Shown one piece after another: positions 44,505 to 56,583 of a stretch of 64,000 bases of DNA (position 1 is its first letter; each line of letters begins with the position of its first letter). Source of the stretch: Saturnia japonica (lineage: Eukaryota; Arthropoda; Insecta; Lepidoptera; Saturniidae); assembly GCA_033032175.1 (NCBI GenBank), contig CM065334.1, positions 4,585,705-4,649,704 of the forward strand, read 5' to 3'. The notes below the pieces were generated by a model. It saw only the letters and a program-made list of their open reading frames with translations. It had not been told where the DNA came from and did no database searches. The position numbers and the translations under genes are program-made.

Positions 44505-47054
44505 TTTAGTCATATACATAACGATTTATCGACATTTTTTTTTATTAAATTTTAGATTATTATTTGCTTGATTGTTATGCTTAAATGCACAATGTTTAGT
44601 CACGAGAAGATAGGGGACCGCTTGAAATGAGTTTAGATGATACCACAACATCTTAGGGGGCGTACAAGTATTACCTAACGCAGTTTTACAGCATAAGAGC
44701 TTTACTAGGCCAAGAACAGCTGATGATGCAAATCTCCCTGTTTTGAGGACATTACAGTCTGAACTCACTTTAGCAATACAGTCGAAGGATTCCCCGAAAA
44801 TAAAACGAAAAGGTTTGCCAATTTGGGAAAACAAAATAAAAATGACGTTACAATACAATCGAGGGATTCCCCGCGAGACATAAACGAAAAGGGTTGCGGA
44901 TCTTGGAAAGTGTTAATTGCTTCATTTTTTGTTTCAATTACAAAAAAAAACAATGTTAAGTAATGCGTTGTTCGAACCCCTCTCCCGCCCTTGTAACGCA
45001 TCGTAACTTTTTACAAGAACTCCCTTTTGGTTTGAACAGACTGGACGTAGGAATGTAAATTAAAGTATTAGGTGATACTGTATCCCGTAATGAGACGGCA
45101 ACTCTGTTCCTATCAATTGCATCTTATTATTAGATTTATAGTATTGTATATGTTATGATGAAAGTATATTACGGTTATGTTACGATGAGGCTGACTTATG
45201 CGAGTTGCATAAAGCCTCTAAAACATAAGAATTAAAAAAAAAAGAACCTCCTTCCCCCAAATTGCGTTACGTAATATTTGAAATCGTCCTGATATAAGAT
45301 TTTTAAGTTAATGGTGATATTGGTTGGCGAGGAAGCATTCTTATATACTGTGCAGGAAAATTAAAAATACTGCTAAATGTTAATTGTGAATTTGTTTTAA
45401 CAAGATTACATTTTATATATTATCCAATATTTTTGTATAGAGTATTTCGATTATTCGAGAGGTCGGCGAAGTATGTTCACGTATTTATATAATATATACG
45501 AGTATTTTTGACATTGTAAATTAATCGAAAAGGGTTTTGTAATGATATGGAAATAATTAAAAATTATGTGTATGTTTTCTCCTTATAATAATGTTAGTGT
45601 TTATTATCGGAGGGTAAAGTACGATGCTAAAGATTATACGTATTAGGAAATTTCATAATCGATTTGTGCTATTATCGATTGTTATGTTCAAAAATTTACT
45701 AAAACAAAAGCTGTTTAATTATATAGAAAACAATCCCTTTAAGATATTACACTGCGTTTTTTAATCACGCTGAGTGAATTGACAATTTGTATTAGTATGG
45801 CTTAAGCAATTGCGCCATTGTCGTATGTGACATATACATCTTTTTATGAATTTAGTTTGCCAAATATTTGGTATGCTGTAGAATAACCTAAAAACAAAAC
45901 AAAACAAAACAGTTACTTTATAAATAATATTTTATTATGGGATCTGGAGGGATGTTATAAAATGATATCTTGAACATATAAATAGAAAGCATAGATAAAT
46001 AGACATCATATTACTTTAAGGGGTAAATTGACGATTGTCACTAGTCATTTTTGATTACTAATGTCAAACTTGAGAATAATGTTGCCTTATTTATTTTTTT
46101 GTAGCGTTGTGCTATCTATTATTTTACGTTTTAATTATTTGAATCTTGAGATTTTAAGGTAAATACTGAATTAAGGGATTTTATTTATTAATTGAGTTTT
46201 TCACATTTTATTATTACCATTACATCATTTAGGAAGTCATTAAATGTTTTGTCAGGTCCGTAAGGTTTTTTAATTAGCTCGGAATGGTGGACATCACTAT
46301 CCAATTAACTAGCAACACATACAATGTCATTTTACTCCGTGGAGTTAAAAAAGCGCATATTACGTACCTTTAAGTTACAAGTAATAAATAATATTAATTA
46401 CATAATTATTTTGTGGAAGTTATATAAGGGTTATGATAAAAATATTGAGTGAAATAAAGAGTAATTTTGACAAAATCTTATTATGTTTCTTATCAAGTAA
46501 TTTTCTGAAATAACTGAAGTATTCGAGGCGACCTGAAAGGCCTACCATTTCTCTTGGCCATCTCGAAGCCTACTTTTTAGCATCACACTTTATGATTCCA
46601 TCCTATGTAAACGAAATAAATTTTAATACAATAATTAAAATAATGTTACAAGCTTTTTTATTATATTGATAATGTTTTCTTCGGTAGCAACACTGGATTT
46701 TTTTTACGATACGCGTGGTGCTCCCGGTCTTTTTAGTGCGTTATTTTGAGCATTTTCAAATGTCTGGTAGTTTATCGGTTTACATTTAGGTCGATGGTCG
46801 GTTGGTTGCTTGTTAGTTTAAATGTTTACTTTTTTATTTTTCATTGTCTTTGGTTTTTTAGTGTTGGGTGTAGTAGATAAAAAAAAGTTACATTGACGTA
46901 TCGATAAGTTCGAGGGTTTATTCACTGTGGATAAATAATATTTGTGGGCAGATCAACTTGTCTTCGATTATTGTTGCTTCTATTTATATCTATAGATTTT
47001 TATTTGGAACTATTTTCAACAGTATAATTATGCTATGATATTGTTAGTCACAAT

Positions 47055-47606
47055 TAGAGATAGGCCGAGTACTCGTTTATTATTCAGTACTTGGCAATTT
47101 TTGGATTACTAGTACTTGGTCAAATGCTCGTTTCAAGGGCCGAATATACGGCTAGTAATAGTAATTATGTAGAATAAAGTATAAGGCAACACCCAACACA
47201 ATGCCTTTAATTTAGGTAAATGAACTTCAATATTTATACGGATTTTAAAAATAATCAGCTAAATACAAATGCATTCGATCTAATTCTAGGTAATAGGGTT
47301 TTTAGGATACATGACTCTTACAAATAATTTGTTAAGTTTGTAGAGGTTTTGATCCGCGAAAAATAAAATATTATCATCACTGCTGCTAGAAATTTCTGCA
47401 GAGTCGCTTGTTTTTAAATTGGCTTCTAAAAGTAACATACATATTCTACATTTATCGGCATGTAGGATCCAGCAAAGCAGCTTTTAAGTACATATTGGAA
47501 CTGTTATTTTGTCTGTTATGTTATGTTGAAGGACAAACCCGAGTAACTCAGCCGAGTACCCTTGACGAAAACGAAACGCGAGTAAACTCTACTCGGTACA
47601 TCTCTA
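47055..47606. mobile_element. hAT-like non-autonomous transposon
   Basis: Ends are TAGAGATAGGCCGAGTA and the complement of TAGAGATGTACCGAGTA (17 bp, three mismatches). They are flanked by 8 bp direct repeats GTCACAAT (47047-47054) and GTCACTAT (47607-47614), one mismatch. An 8 bp duplication and TAGAG-type ends are the hAT signature. Sub-repeats of CGAGTACT-type sequence lie inside both ends. The ORF that starts inside it at 47408 is not a gene. Confidence 0.7.
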
Positions 47607-48462
47607 GTCACTATCTTGGCAGTAGTTTATTTATTTTACGGTATTTTTGTTTGAGGAACATTAAGTTAAATAATTCTAACAAGGGCACCCTTCCTATCGA
47701 CCTCGTGATAAATAAAAAATCGTTGAAGCGAAACATCTGTATAGTAGATATTATAACTGATAGTAGGATGTTATTAATATACGTTGAAAGAAGTTCTAAT
47801 GACGAACGTGACGGTTTAGGATTGAGGACAAATAATCAAAAATGTACAGTCATTACGATGTCAGCAAATGACCTTAATTAGATATACGTAGCCTATGTCA
47901 TATTTATACAAATATGATATAGAAGAGATGTCACATTAAGGTCTCGTGTCATTATAAGATACTGCGTCAGTTTAATAAAGTTCAATGATAAATTACAGGT
48001 CGATGTTTCGATTATTTCTCCTCCGACCGTCGGGAAAGACTGGATATCAAAAAAAAAAAAATGTGTATAAAAATATGTGTTAATAGTAAATATGTAAAAT
48101 TCTTTCTTTAATTATTACTCTCTTGAAGTTGTAATATAATTGTTTGACATTGTTTTCTGCGGACCTGAAAAGGTGCTTTAATCATAAATAAATTTGACTT
48201 ATGAATATTATAACGTGAAAATACCATTTTATATCTTCTATAGTGAAAAAAAACTGTTCTCGACAAAATGCGACTCGAGTAATTGATTTCTGGACTACGA
48301 CGACAATTCATTTTTGTATCGATATTTTATTACTGTAGCGTAATCGATTAATTGTAAAATGGAAGTTGATATAAGTTGCAATTTATACTTTTTTTTTTGT
48401 TGTTAATCTTTTTGGGTCTGCCTTGTATACTGCCATGAATAAAAATATTATGACACAATTGA

Positions 48463-48481
48463 GCACACACACACACACACT
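48463..48481. repeat. (CA)n microsatellite
   Basis: Run of CACACA dinucleotides in the downstream region. Confidence 0.85.
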
Positions 48482-51400
48482 CAAACACACAACACATGTA
48501 TAGTTTATTGTTGTTCACTGTACCGTGTTATAGTTTGAATGAATTTAAAATTGTAACAAGTTACATAGAGATGATAGGTTCGAAATATGAATTTATTCAG
48601 TCTTCTTTAAAATCGATTAAATTATTTTAATAATAATGGACTAAAAGGCGGAATTCAAACAAGCATTTTGTGTTCTAAATATTTTTGTTCTATAGTAAAT
48701 TACAAACATTTAATATAATAAATAAATGTTTAGATGTATTGAAATTTCAGTTGACGCTGGCCAAAATACCACTGAAGTTTATTACTTGGTACAGTTTTTA
48801 ATTTATTTCAAATCACAAGTAACGCTGGCGTCTACAGGTTTCGACAAACAATAATTTCGAAACGTGGAGACGCGGGCCTATATCAGTTTGACGTCACTAA
48901 CTTGCTCAATGTTGGATTTTGTTTTATTTGTACGTGTGTATAGGTTACGGCTAGGCGATTCTTTTACACGGATTGCTTACGACTAGTTCCTTTATACCGT
49001 AATATTTTTATTGCATTTTTCGTGAAATTAAAGATTTAGCAGCGGATTTATAACAAACATCTTTTAACGCTGTCCAAGTCTAGTGTAGTGATGTTTATCG
49101 ATATAATATGCATTTACATCTTTATGAATTTGTTAAGTCGATATTCCGGTTTTTTACGAGTCGCAATCAATCCGTGTAACTTATCGCCGTAACGTTTTAT
49201 ATTAATTAATACTGTATATTGCACTAAAATTGTAAACGAAATGAATGTCTTAAGGCGTGAGTCGATTATTATAATTTTTTTTTAGTATATGTAAGTGTGC
49301 GCTTTTTCTTTTGTTTTGTTGCGATTTACCTGCGGTGCGGTAGTCGCTTGTGCCTAACGGTTCTGCAGACTGTCGATAATTGAATAATATACATATGGTG
49401 GATCGACTATCGACTAGTAGAACCCATTATTATTGTATATCGATATCATTAATATTATCGATAATGGAATTTGTAGTCTTTATTTTAATTTTATCGCTGT
49501 GAAGGTAAAATCAAGTCAGCTACGCGCACCGCAGCTAAACCGTTTATCCTATTTCGTAACTATTAGATTTAACTGAAATATATAAATAAAATTATCTGTA
49601 ACGTCTAGTTGATGCCTAGATCGCTTCTATTATTATGTGTTTGTACACTTATGAAAAAAAAAATAGTTCCTATACGTGTATGAGTGGATTTTAGGTTTCG
49701 TTTTAAAGGTGAACGCGACACAGAAATCGGTAATTTCACTACCGTTCCACCACCCAATGAGCTCGGCTGTTGTTAAATCGAGTTAGTCAGCTGAGGATTC
49801 TGAGTACAGATTCGTTTTAATATATCAATTATTGCATTTTTTTTCTTGATTATGTTTTTGACGGGTGACCACTACCAGCTCCCAGACAATATGTTTTCTC
49901 CTTACGACATCGGGTCCTTCTTCGATCCGTCGGTACGTCGATCTCTTATTGATAGTACAGAGTTTACCTTCAGGGACTATATCGTATATTTAACGACCAA
50001 TTATTCAATAAAAACATTCGTTGTCATCTCAAATAGAGATATTGTGGCTATGATAAAAATTACAAACATTAATAATGCTCGTTAAAAAAAAAAACAGGAG
50101 AAATTCTTGTACAACAATAGTCTGCTTCAGTTTCTCAAAGTGAATATTATGTGACAGCGGTAGGAATCGATTTCCGTGTCGATAGTTTTAAACTGTTTTT
50201 GAGTTAACCGTCCGCATCCCTAGTAACTAGATTCAACTTCTTGATATTATAACCTTTTCGTAAGTTAAACAAAACTTGAGGTATAATGAAACAAAATAAT
50301 ATTTTATTACACCATTATTATGTAACGAAGCGATCGAGAGCTTGTATTTGATCGGGGTGTCGTATTCCTTTATCCGAACGCATGTAAATTTAATTTTACC
50401 AGGTAGATAGAAATATCTTAAGTTTTACTGTCGGTTTAAAATACCAATTTATTTTTGTGACTTTATTTTTTTAAATGTTTTAAAAGTATTTAAAGCTGCA
50501 ATGTATTTCTATATACGCGCTTATTACTGAGTGCTGTTGTATAAGCTACTCAATATATTATATGACCTTGATGTGTCATAACGCTTATGTAATATTCGTC
50601 ACGTTTATATATGACACATATGTGATCTGTGTGTGATGTCAAAGCATGACGGTTACCACTGTCCAGACGTATGTCTAGTCTTTGTGCGACTTCATTTCGC
50701 TGCTGTTATAGACAGTTAACACAAACACGAGCTAAAAAAAAACCATTTTTTTTTACATTTCTGCAACAGTCCTTGTAAATTTTAAAATGAGGTTGTGGGC
50801 TACTGAAATACAGGAGATATACTTTTATCGGTCATATTTATATAGGAGAGTGGTACCAAGATTAACTAGTATTTTGATTTCTCTTTACTGCATGTTTTGA
50901 TACTTAAATAAATGAGTTATCCGATTTCAAATATGGACTTATAATACTATAGTGTTGTTTTATATCGATAAAATACGAATAAATTGTGCGATTTAAGAAA
51001 TACGGCACCGCGGTCTGACGTCACGGGACGACAAATTTATTGTTAAGTTTTTTTTTAAATTACATCCGTCGATTGTTGCAATTTTATCATCCGTAAGTAC
51101 GCCAAAGGAGAGTACGGCGTGCTGAAAAGAATACTAAAAAAAAACTATAGGGTTATTGTATAAATGAAAAATATACAAAAAAAAATCTTGCTACGTAGAA
51201 TATAAGGGCTGTATATTTAAGATTCATTTTTTTTTCTTTCGTCATAATAAGTAATGAGAAATCGATTATTTTTTCCAGTGGACTTAAATTGCGTTTGGTT
51301 GTCGTTTATTTTTCGAAATTGATTAAAATAATAGTTAAAAGAATTGGTTGTTGTAATATATATTAAAAAATGCTTAGATTGTTTGGTAATTTAGTCAGTC

Positions 51401-51677
51401 CGTATATAATTATAATAGGTACCTTATGCGCCGGTAATTAAGTTTTTCTAGGATGCTTGCTTGCGTCGGTCGCGGCTGGGGATTGCATACATCTCTCTTA
51501 ATTGTGGAATGAAGGTGTATTTTTTTTTCAAATTTTCACAATGTAACTTTGGTAAATATGAAATTATAGCATTTTGTCTCTCACGCCGTCGACTCTGACG
51601 CTCCCTAAGGCTGTAAGTTATACATTATACATATTATTATATTGATAAATAAATTAATGATAAAAACAATTCATATT

Positions 51678-51845
51678 TTATTTAATATCCATAGATAAGA
51701 TCCCTTTTAAATAAAAATAAAAACTCATCGAACCAAATACAAACACAAAAACTTTTTCATGCAATCGATCCTGTTTCTTATAAGGATCAATAAACTCTAC
51801 TGGACCTTCTCTTTTATATACAAATATACTCTGTGACGGGACCAA
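51678..51845 (-). CDS. possible terminal exon or TE remnant, unrecognised
   Basis: On the minus strand an acceptor (TTTTAATTTCAG) is followed by 55 open codons that read LVPSQSIFVYKREGPVEFI, DPYKKQDRLHEKVFVFVFGS, and end MDIK-stop at 51678. AATAAA overlaps the end directly. I do not recognise the protein. GPVEFIDPYKKQDRL resembles [15 protein letters not shown] at about 24690-24730, so a repeated element is as likely as a convergent gene. No upstream exon could be identified. Confidence 0.25.
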   Translation of the reverse strand: MVPSQSIFVYKREGPVEFIDPYKKQDRLHEKVFVFVFGSMSFYFYLKGILSMDIK

Positions 51846-52461
51846 CTGAAATTAAAATACTAAAAATGTCATAAATCAAATAAAACCTTTTCCCATACAT
51901 TTCGTAGGAAATCATCGTGGCTTAGTCAACTTTTTGCGAGTAAAGAGACTGCATCGTATTTTTATTTGTAATTTAACTTTTTATTATGGATATTTGGGCA
52001 CTATAGAAGATTGGACATAAATAAAGAAAACGAAATAAAATTAAAATGTCCAGTTAACCCGTCATTATTTTACTAACTTTGTTAATAAGAATCTTCATAG
52101 TTTGTTGCTTGTGACTTCAGAAATTCTTAACATCTCGAAGAGACGAGTTTTTATTCACAGAAGTACCCAGATCGCAAAGTTGGCAACACTGAATTCACCA
52201 CAAATGATAAAAAATCTCTTGACAGGTAACCATCCATTAACAGCACATTTTTTAAATAATACGCGAAGCTTAACACTTTTTTTCAGATGACATCATTCGG
52301 TGCCATAGAAAATTTTATGCCTACTCTTAAAGTACAAGGGCAAATATGTCATCTCATTGGTAGTCTTCTGCCACCGTCGCGTCGTCTGGACAAAGTTCTC
52401 AATTTTTACAAATTTATTTTAGTTGTGATGCTAATCAACTTTATCTGCGATCCAACATACA

Positions 52462-52483
52462 CCCCCCCCCCCCCCCCCCCCCC
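52462..52483. repeat. poly-C tract (22 C)
   Basis: Uninterrupted C run; length in an assembly is unreliable. Confidence 0.9.
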
Positions 52484-52848
52484 ATTTAAAAATAGATTTA
52501 ATAATTAAGTTAAAAACCGTGCTAAACGGCCATAATGTATACATTCAGTATTTTTAATACAACTTGTTAACAAAAAGTGTCGAAATTGCACCGATTTTAC
52601 GATCCGTTGCAATATCTCCCTTTCTTCTCTAGTGCATTTCATAAGGAAAACCAAACCAACCATTGTTTACTGTTAATTAAACTTGAAAATGCAGGTATTC
52701 ATGGGCCTTTTTTAAGTTTGTTTTAATCATATTTCTGTATGAGGCCACAGGTAGTGTCATCTATCGAAAGCAGGTCTGAAGAGTATTTTGCAACCTCGGG
52801 CGTACCATAATGTTTACATTTAGGACCAATTTTGTTGAATAAGGCAAC

Positions 52849-53077
52849 ATCAACATACAATCACGCCTGTATTCCCCGAAGGGTTAGGCAGAGGTGTACA
52901 CTAATGTACACCCACATTTCGCCGAGTATGTTTTTAGGTCCCATGTGATAGGGGGCGAGCCTATTGCTATTAATCGGGCACGAAACCAAACCCAATAACG
53001 CTTTGCTCGACCTGGGAATCAAACCCAGGACCTCGATCATAGCAGTCGCGCTTACGACCACCAGGCTAACGAGGCAG
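52849..53077 (-). repeat. full-length tRNA-derived SINE (family 1)
   Basis: Read on the minus strand, the head contains TAGCCTGGTGG (53058-53068), an A-box match, and GGTTTGATTCC (53015-53025), a B-box match, at the spacing of a tRNA-like Pol III promoter. The body ends TACAGGCGTGATTGTATGTT. Truncated copies lie at 1-165, 24003-24062 and 31231-31395. Confidence 0.8.
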
Positions 53078-53114
53078 TTAACATATCAGATTAATATTGA
53101 ATGAAGTTTCCATT

Positions 53115-53250
53115 TTTTTTGCGGATGATTTTAAGATATATCAAGTTGTTACCTCACTAGAAGATTGCGCTCTCATACAGAGTGATGTTAACTATATCCT
53201 CAAATGGTGTGATGTCAAAAGAATGAAAAATTTTGTTACAATAAATATAC
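53115..53250 (+). mobile_element. jockey/CR1-like reverse transcriptase scrap
   Basis: Reads FFADDFKIYQVVTSLEDC, IQSDVNYILKWCDVKRM, which is the FADD catalytic box and following helix of jockey/CR1-type RTs (YADDLKI...DLD.L..WC). Only about 40 codons remain. Confidence 0.75.
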
Positions 53251-53280
53251 AGGTTCGACCTAAGACAGGTTCATGAAAAT

Positions 53281-53715
53281 GTGGTGCGAGAATATCCTCG
53301 ATCGTTGGGGTCACTTAAGAAACCTGACAATACCTACATGAAATCCGATGCAGAGACTTGTGAACTCTTTCTCCAAACCCACTTCCCGGGTTATTTCTTA
53401 AGTGCCGACCAAAGCTGGGATGACGGTACGGAGGGAGAGCGCATGAAACCGGATTGGATTACTACCCGTAACATTGTCCAACAAGATAAGTTATTGTGGG
53501 CAATAAACAGCTTCCTTCCATATAAAGCACAGGGTTTAGATGGTATCTTCCCCGGGCTTTTAAGATAGTGTGGTAAGGAAATTGCAGCACACCTGCTAAT
53601 CATTTTCCAGGGCTGCATTGCCTTTCGATACAAACCCAAACAGTTGAGGGAGGTAAAGGTAGTATTTATACCCAAACCAAGCAGAAGTGACTATACACAG
53701 ACAAAATCATTCAGA
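53281..53715 (+). mobile_element. R1-like LINE ORF2, first segment
   Basis: Encodes the stretch before and at the start of the RT domain: LKKPDNTYMKSDAETCELFL, THFPGYFL, then LLWAINSFLPYKAQGLDGIF, and after an in-frame stop KEIAAHLLIIFQGC and LREVKVVFIPKPSRSDYTQT. The KxxGxDGI and VxxIPKPG boxes are typical of the R1 clade. The sequence breaks after KSFR at 53715 and resumes with PISLTSFILK at 55064. Confidence 0.8.
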
Positions 53716-55059
53716 CTAAAATGGGCGTACGTCTGCCCGTTACAAATGTGCTACGTCAACCAATACAGAGCGGGACCGCGCACCGAGAGCGCGAACGCGA
53801 CGGAAACGATTCCCTCGAACTCTGTATGACCGACGGCGGAATACACGCTACGGTAACCAGCTGTCTGGAAACCAGTGCGTGCGAGCCCCTCTCACTACGT
53901 GCGACCGACCCTGCTCACACCCGAAACTACTAGGCGTGAAGAGGGCGAAACATTAAGGTACACACGCAGTGAGGTGCCTGCTTGTAGGCGTGGCGCTGAC
54001 GTAGCACAGGAGCGGAGAGGACTGAGTCGCTGGCGGGTTGAACTTGTGAAGATGCAATGACACACAGATACCACAATAAATTTCGCTGTATTCTTCAAGA
54101 CACGATAAACTCTTCTCAGTATACAATAATTTTCTTAGTACTATCTTCTTAGTACTGTCTTCTGGGTACTGTTTCTTGAGTCTTGAGTCTTCAGCTTGTG
54201 GCACCTGTGTGCCGGAAGCCCTTTTAACTGACTACACTGTTAGCCTTAGGGGCCCTATCCTAAAACAGAGCCGCTGCGGCTTTTTTTGGCCTTTTTTTTT
54301 TTTTTTTTTTTTAGAACTGACTACACTGTTAGCCTTAGGGGCCCTATCGTCAAACAGAGCCGCTGCGGCTTTTACAGCTTCACCGGACTTCGGACTAGGC
54401 CCCGACAGCTAGGCTTTTATCTTGTTCCAGGAGAGCGAGACGGAACGATGGCGTCTATACCTTTACTGCTCTATTACCAAATATGGGCATGGCCCGCTAA
54501 CCGCGGTGACGCGCTGCGGCTACACTATTGCTGTCCCTGTCTATGTTGTTATTATTATTTCTATACAATGTTTAATAAATCGTTAATATCTATAATTACA
54601 ATTATTGAATCACTATAAAACCTGTTTTATGTTATGGTAGACATAAATACCTACATAAAAACACTAATTGCAACGCTATAGGTTGATAAACATCGAAATA
54701 TAGAGCGTTAAACATTACAACTTTAAATGGCTTAAAACACGCTATGTACACACTTTTCAACGTTATAAACATTACAAACATATATATCAGGCTAATTGTC
54801 TTATACAACATTAATTATTACACATAACTTCTATAAAACACAGATTATTGACGATACATGAGTTCAATACTTTAAGTGACTATTTATATGATATTATAAA
54901 CATTTTTATAAGTTATTTACCATTCTTATATACCTACAAGTTGTAATATTATATTCAAAACATTAGATCGATGATTGTTCATACAAATTATTAGTCCCTA
55001 CAACTTATATTTACAATTATGATTTTTATCATCACGCTTAGGCCTACGCGTCGCTAACA
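53716..55059. mobile_element. 1.34 kb unidentified insertion in the R1-like LINE
   Basis: It sits between adjacent conserved RT residues (..SFR | PISLTSF..) and is flanked by CAGA at 53712-53715 and 55060-55063, a 4 bp duplication. The left part is GC-richer, the right part AT-rich. Read on the minus strand it begins TGTTAGCGACGCGTAGGCC. No ORF with recognisable product. A solo LTR (4-6 bp duplication, TG start on the minus strand) is possible, but the other end does not finish in CA, so the class stays open. Confidence 0.6.
54226..54376. repeat. 62 bp tandem duplication around T21
   Basis: AACTGACTACACTGTTAGCC...GAGCCGCTGCGGCTTTT occurs at 54226-54287 and again at 54315-54376, separated by a run of 21 T (54292-54312). 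The opening TTTTTAACTGACTATACTGTTAG also occurs at 23540-23572, so the unit is a dispersed repeat with a T-rich border. Confidence 0.7.
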
Positions 55060-55063
55060 CAGA

Positions 55064-56378
55064 CCCATCAGTCTTACGTCCTTTATTTTAAAGACCCTAT
55101 AAAGGCTTTCTGATAGGGAAATAAGGGAAAACATCCATATGGGCAAGCCACTTCATTGCCAACGACATGCCTATACTGTAGGTAAATCAACAGAATCTGC
55201 TTTACATAACGTAATTTCACGTATTTAATATGTTCTATCAAGAAAGCTATCAATCGTAGGCTCATTCATTGTTGTTGAAGGGGCCTTTGACAAAACAACC
55301 TTTAATAGCATTAGCCATGCCCTCTCGAAACATGGATTAAATCCAACGCTTAGATATAGGGCGGTACAGGTTACAGTGAATACAGCCACCAGAGGTGTGG
55401 CGGTTAGGGGTTGCCTCCAGGGAGGAATACTCTCGCTACTACTCTGGAATTTGGTTGTAAATGAACTCATCACTGACCTGAACAAAAATACTTATTACAC
55501 TTTAGGTTATGCTGATGACCCCAGCTATTCTAATAAATAGGTCACATGAAGGCACACTCTGTGTTCTCATGAGGGGTGCCTTCCGCTTAATAGAAAATTG
55601 GTGCAAAAAACAGGAACTCACTGTAAATCCGGTACGAAGACGGAACGAGTGTTCATTAATAAACGCAAATTGAATAACTTAATGCTACCAAAATTATTTG
55701 GCACCGACCTAGCACTAGTAGCTGAAGTCAAATACCTAGGCGTAATTTTAGACAGCAAGCTACTGTGGAATAAATACCTTGAGAATAAAGTAAATAAGGC
55801 CTGCATTACATTCTGGGTTTATCTCCGAAGATTACCCTCTACCGTAATTCGACGGACCGTTACCTATAGTGCATTGGTTTGGTGGCCTAGGACCGAACTA
55901 AGCACAGTTCGGGGAAAGCTGCAGCAATTCCAACGATTGGCCTGCTCAGCTATAACCATGCATGCGCACCACGCCAACAACAGCCCTGGAAGTCATTCTC
56001 AGTATACCACCACCCTTAGTTCTGTTTATATAATAGGAGGCCGCGGTATCAGCAGTACGAATGACAAATTTAGGACTGTGGGGTAATTCTGATGGACCAC
56101 ACATAGAATTTTTAAAGAATGCTATAATGTACGAATCTCTGATAGGCTTTCCGTGTGATAGGATCCTAAAGAAACATGTCTTTGACAGAAATTACTCGCT
56201 AAAATTGTGCGAAGAAAATCGGACCAATCCGGCATAAACGAGGTTCGCATATATACAGATACAGGAACAGGAGCCGAGGTATTTTCCTGTGATCTAAACA
56301 TTAAAATATCTGTAGCGACAGGATAGAACAAAATGTACTGTCTGTCAACACTGACCACCGGCACAGCACTATTTTTAA
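55064..56378 (+). mobile_element. R1-like LINE ORF2, second segment (RT to RNase H)
   Basis: Resumes with PISLTSFILK, then HAYTVGKSTESALHNVISR, RGVAVRGCLQGGILSLLLWN and GYADD (RT catalytic box, near 55510-55522), then in other frames VKYLGVILDSKLLWN and WVYLRRLPSTVIRR. Near 56240-56310 VRIYTDTGTGAEVFS is the start of an RNase H domain. Several stops and frame changes make it dead. Confidence 0.8.
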
Positions 56379-56583
56379 TGTTTAACTAGTGTTAGTCCGG
56401 CCAGCCGGAGTCGCACTCGCATGTAATCAGATTATATAACTTTTGGTGTAACAATATACTCAGTGAAATATTCATGGAATTTATATTTTATAAAACCCTT
56501 TAAGTAACATTCGCTTAAACATATCATAAACGATTAAGTGATATTTATATATCAATAGCCTAGGACCACACATTTTTATCTTT
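56379..56583. mobile_element. about 205 bp insertion within RNase H of the LINE
   Basis: The RNase H reading HRHSTIF stops near 56378 and continues FQCESVAITETANAVL at 56584. The intervening AT-rich DNA has T-rich ATTTTTAAT/ATTTTTAT borders that could be a target duplication. It has no GT at its left edge, so it is not a spliceosomal intron. Boundaries approximate. Confidence 0.5.

Larger units (their letters stand above)
42151..51670 (+). other. AT-rich region downstream of larp, no + strand gene seen
   Basis: No + strand ORF with coding character. Copies of the repeats that fill the introns are few (family 5 at 42610-42770, two MITEs). This fits a long 3' UTR and/or intergenic DNA. Many AATAAA hexamers are present, so transcript ends cannot be chosen by eye. 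Confidence 0.4.

Noticed and set aside
44526..44858. 110-codon minus-strand ORF
   Set aside because: It lies in AT-rich downstream DNA next to a MITE; the sequence has no family features.
47408..47881. 157-codon ORF on the + strand
   Set aside because: It starts inside the hAT-like MITE and runs across its right end; the residues show no domain and the composition follows the local AT content.
53010..53077. Functional tRNA gene
   Set aside because: A and B boxes are present but the sequence does not fold as a tRNA by eye and continues into a SINE body with siblings elsewhere.
54286..54618. 110-codon ORF starting with a Phe run
   Set aside because: The Phe run is the translated T21 tract within an insertion; it does not look like a protein.
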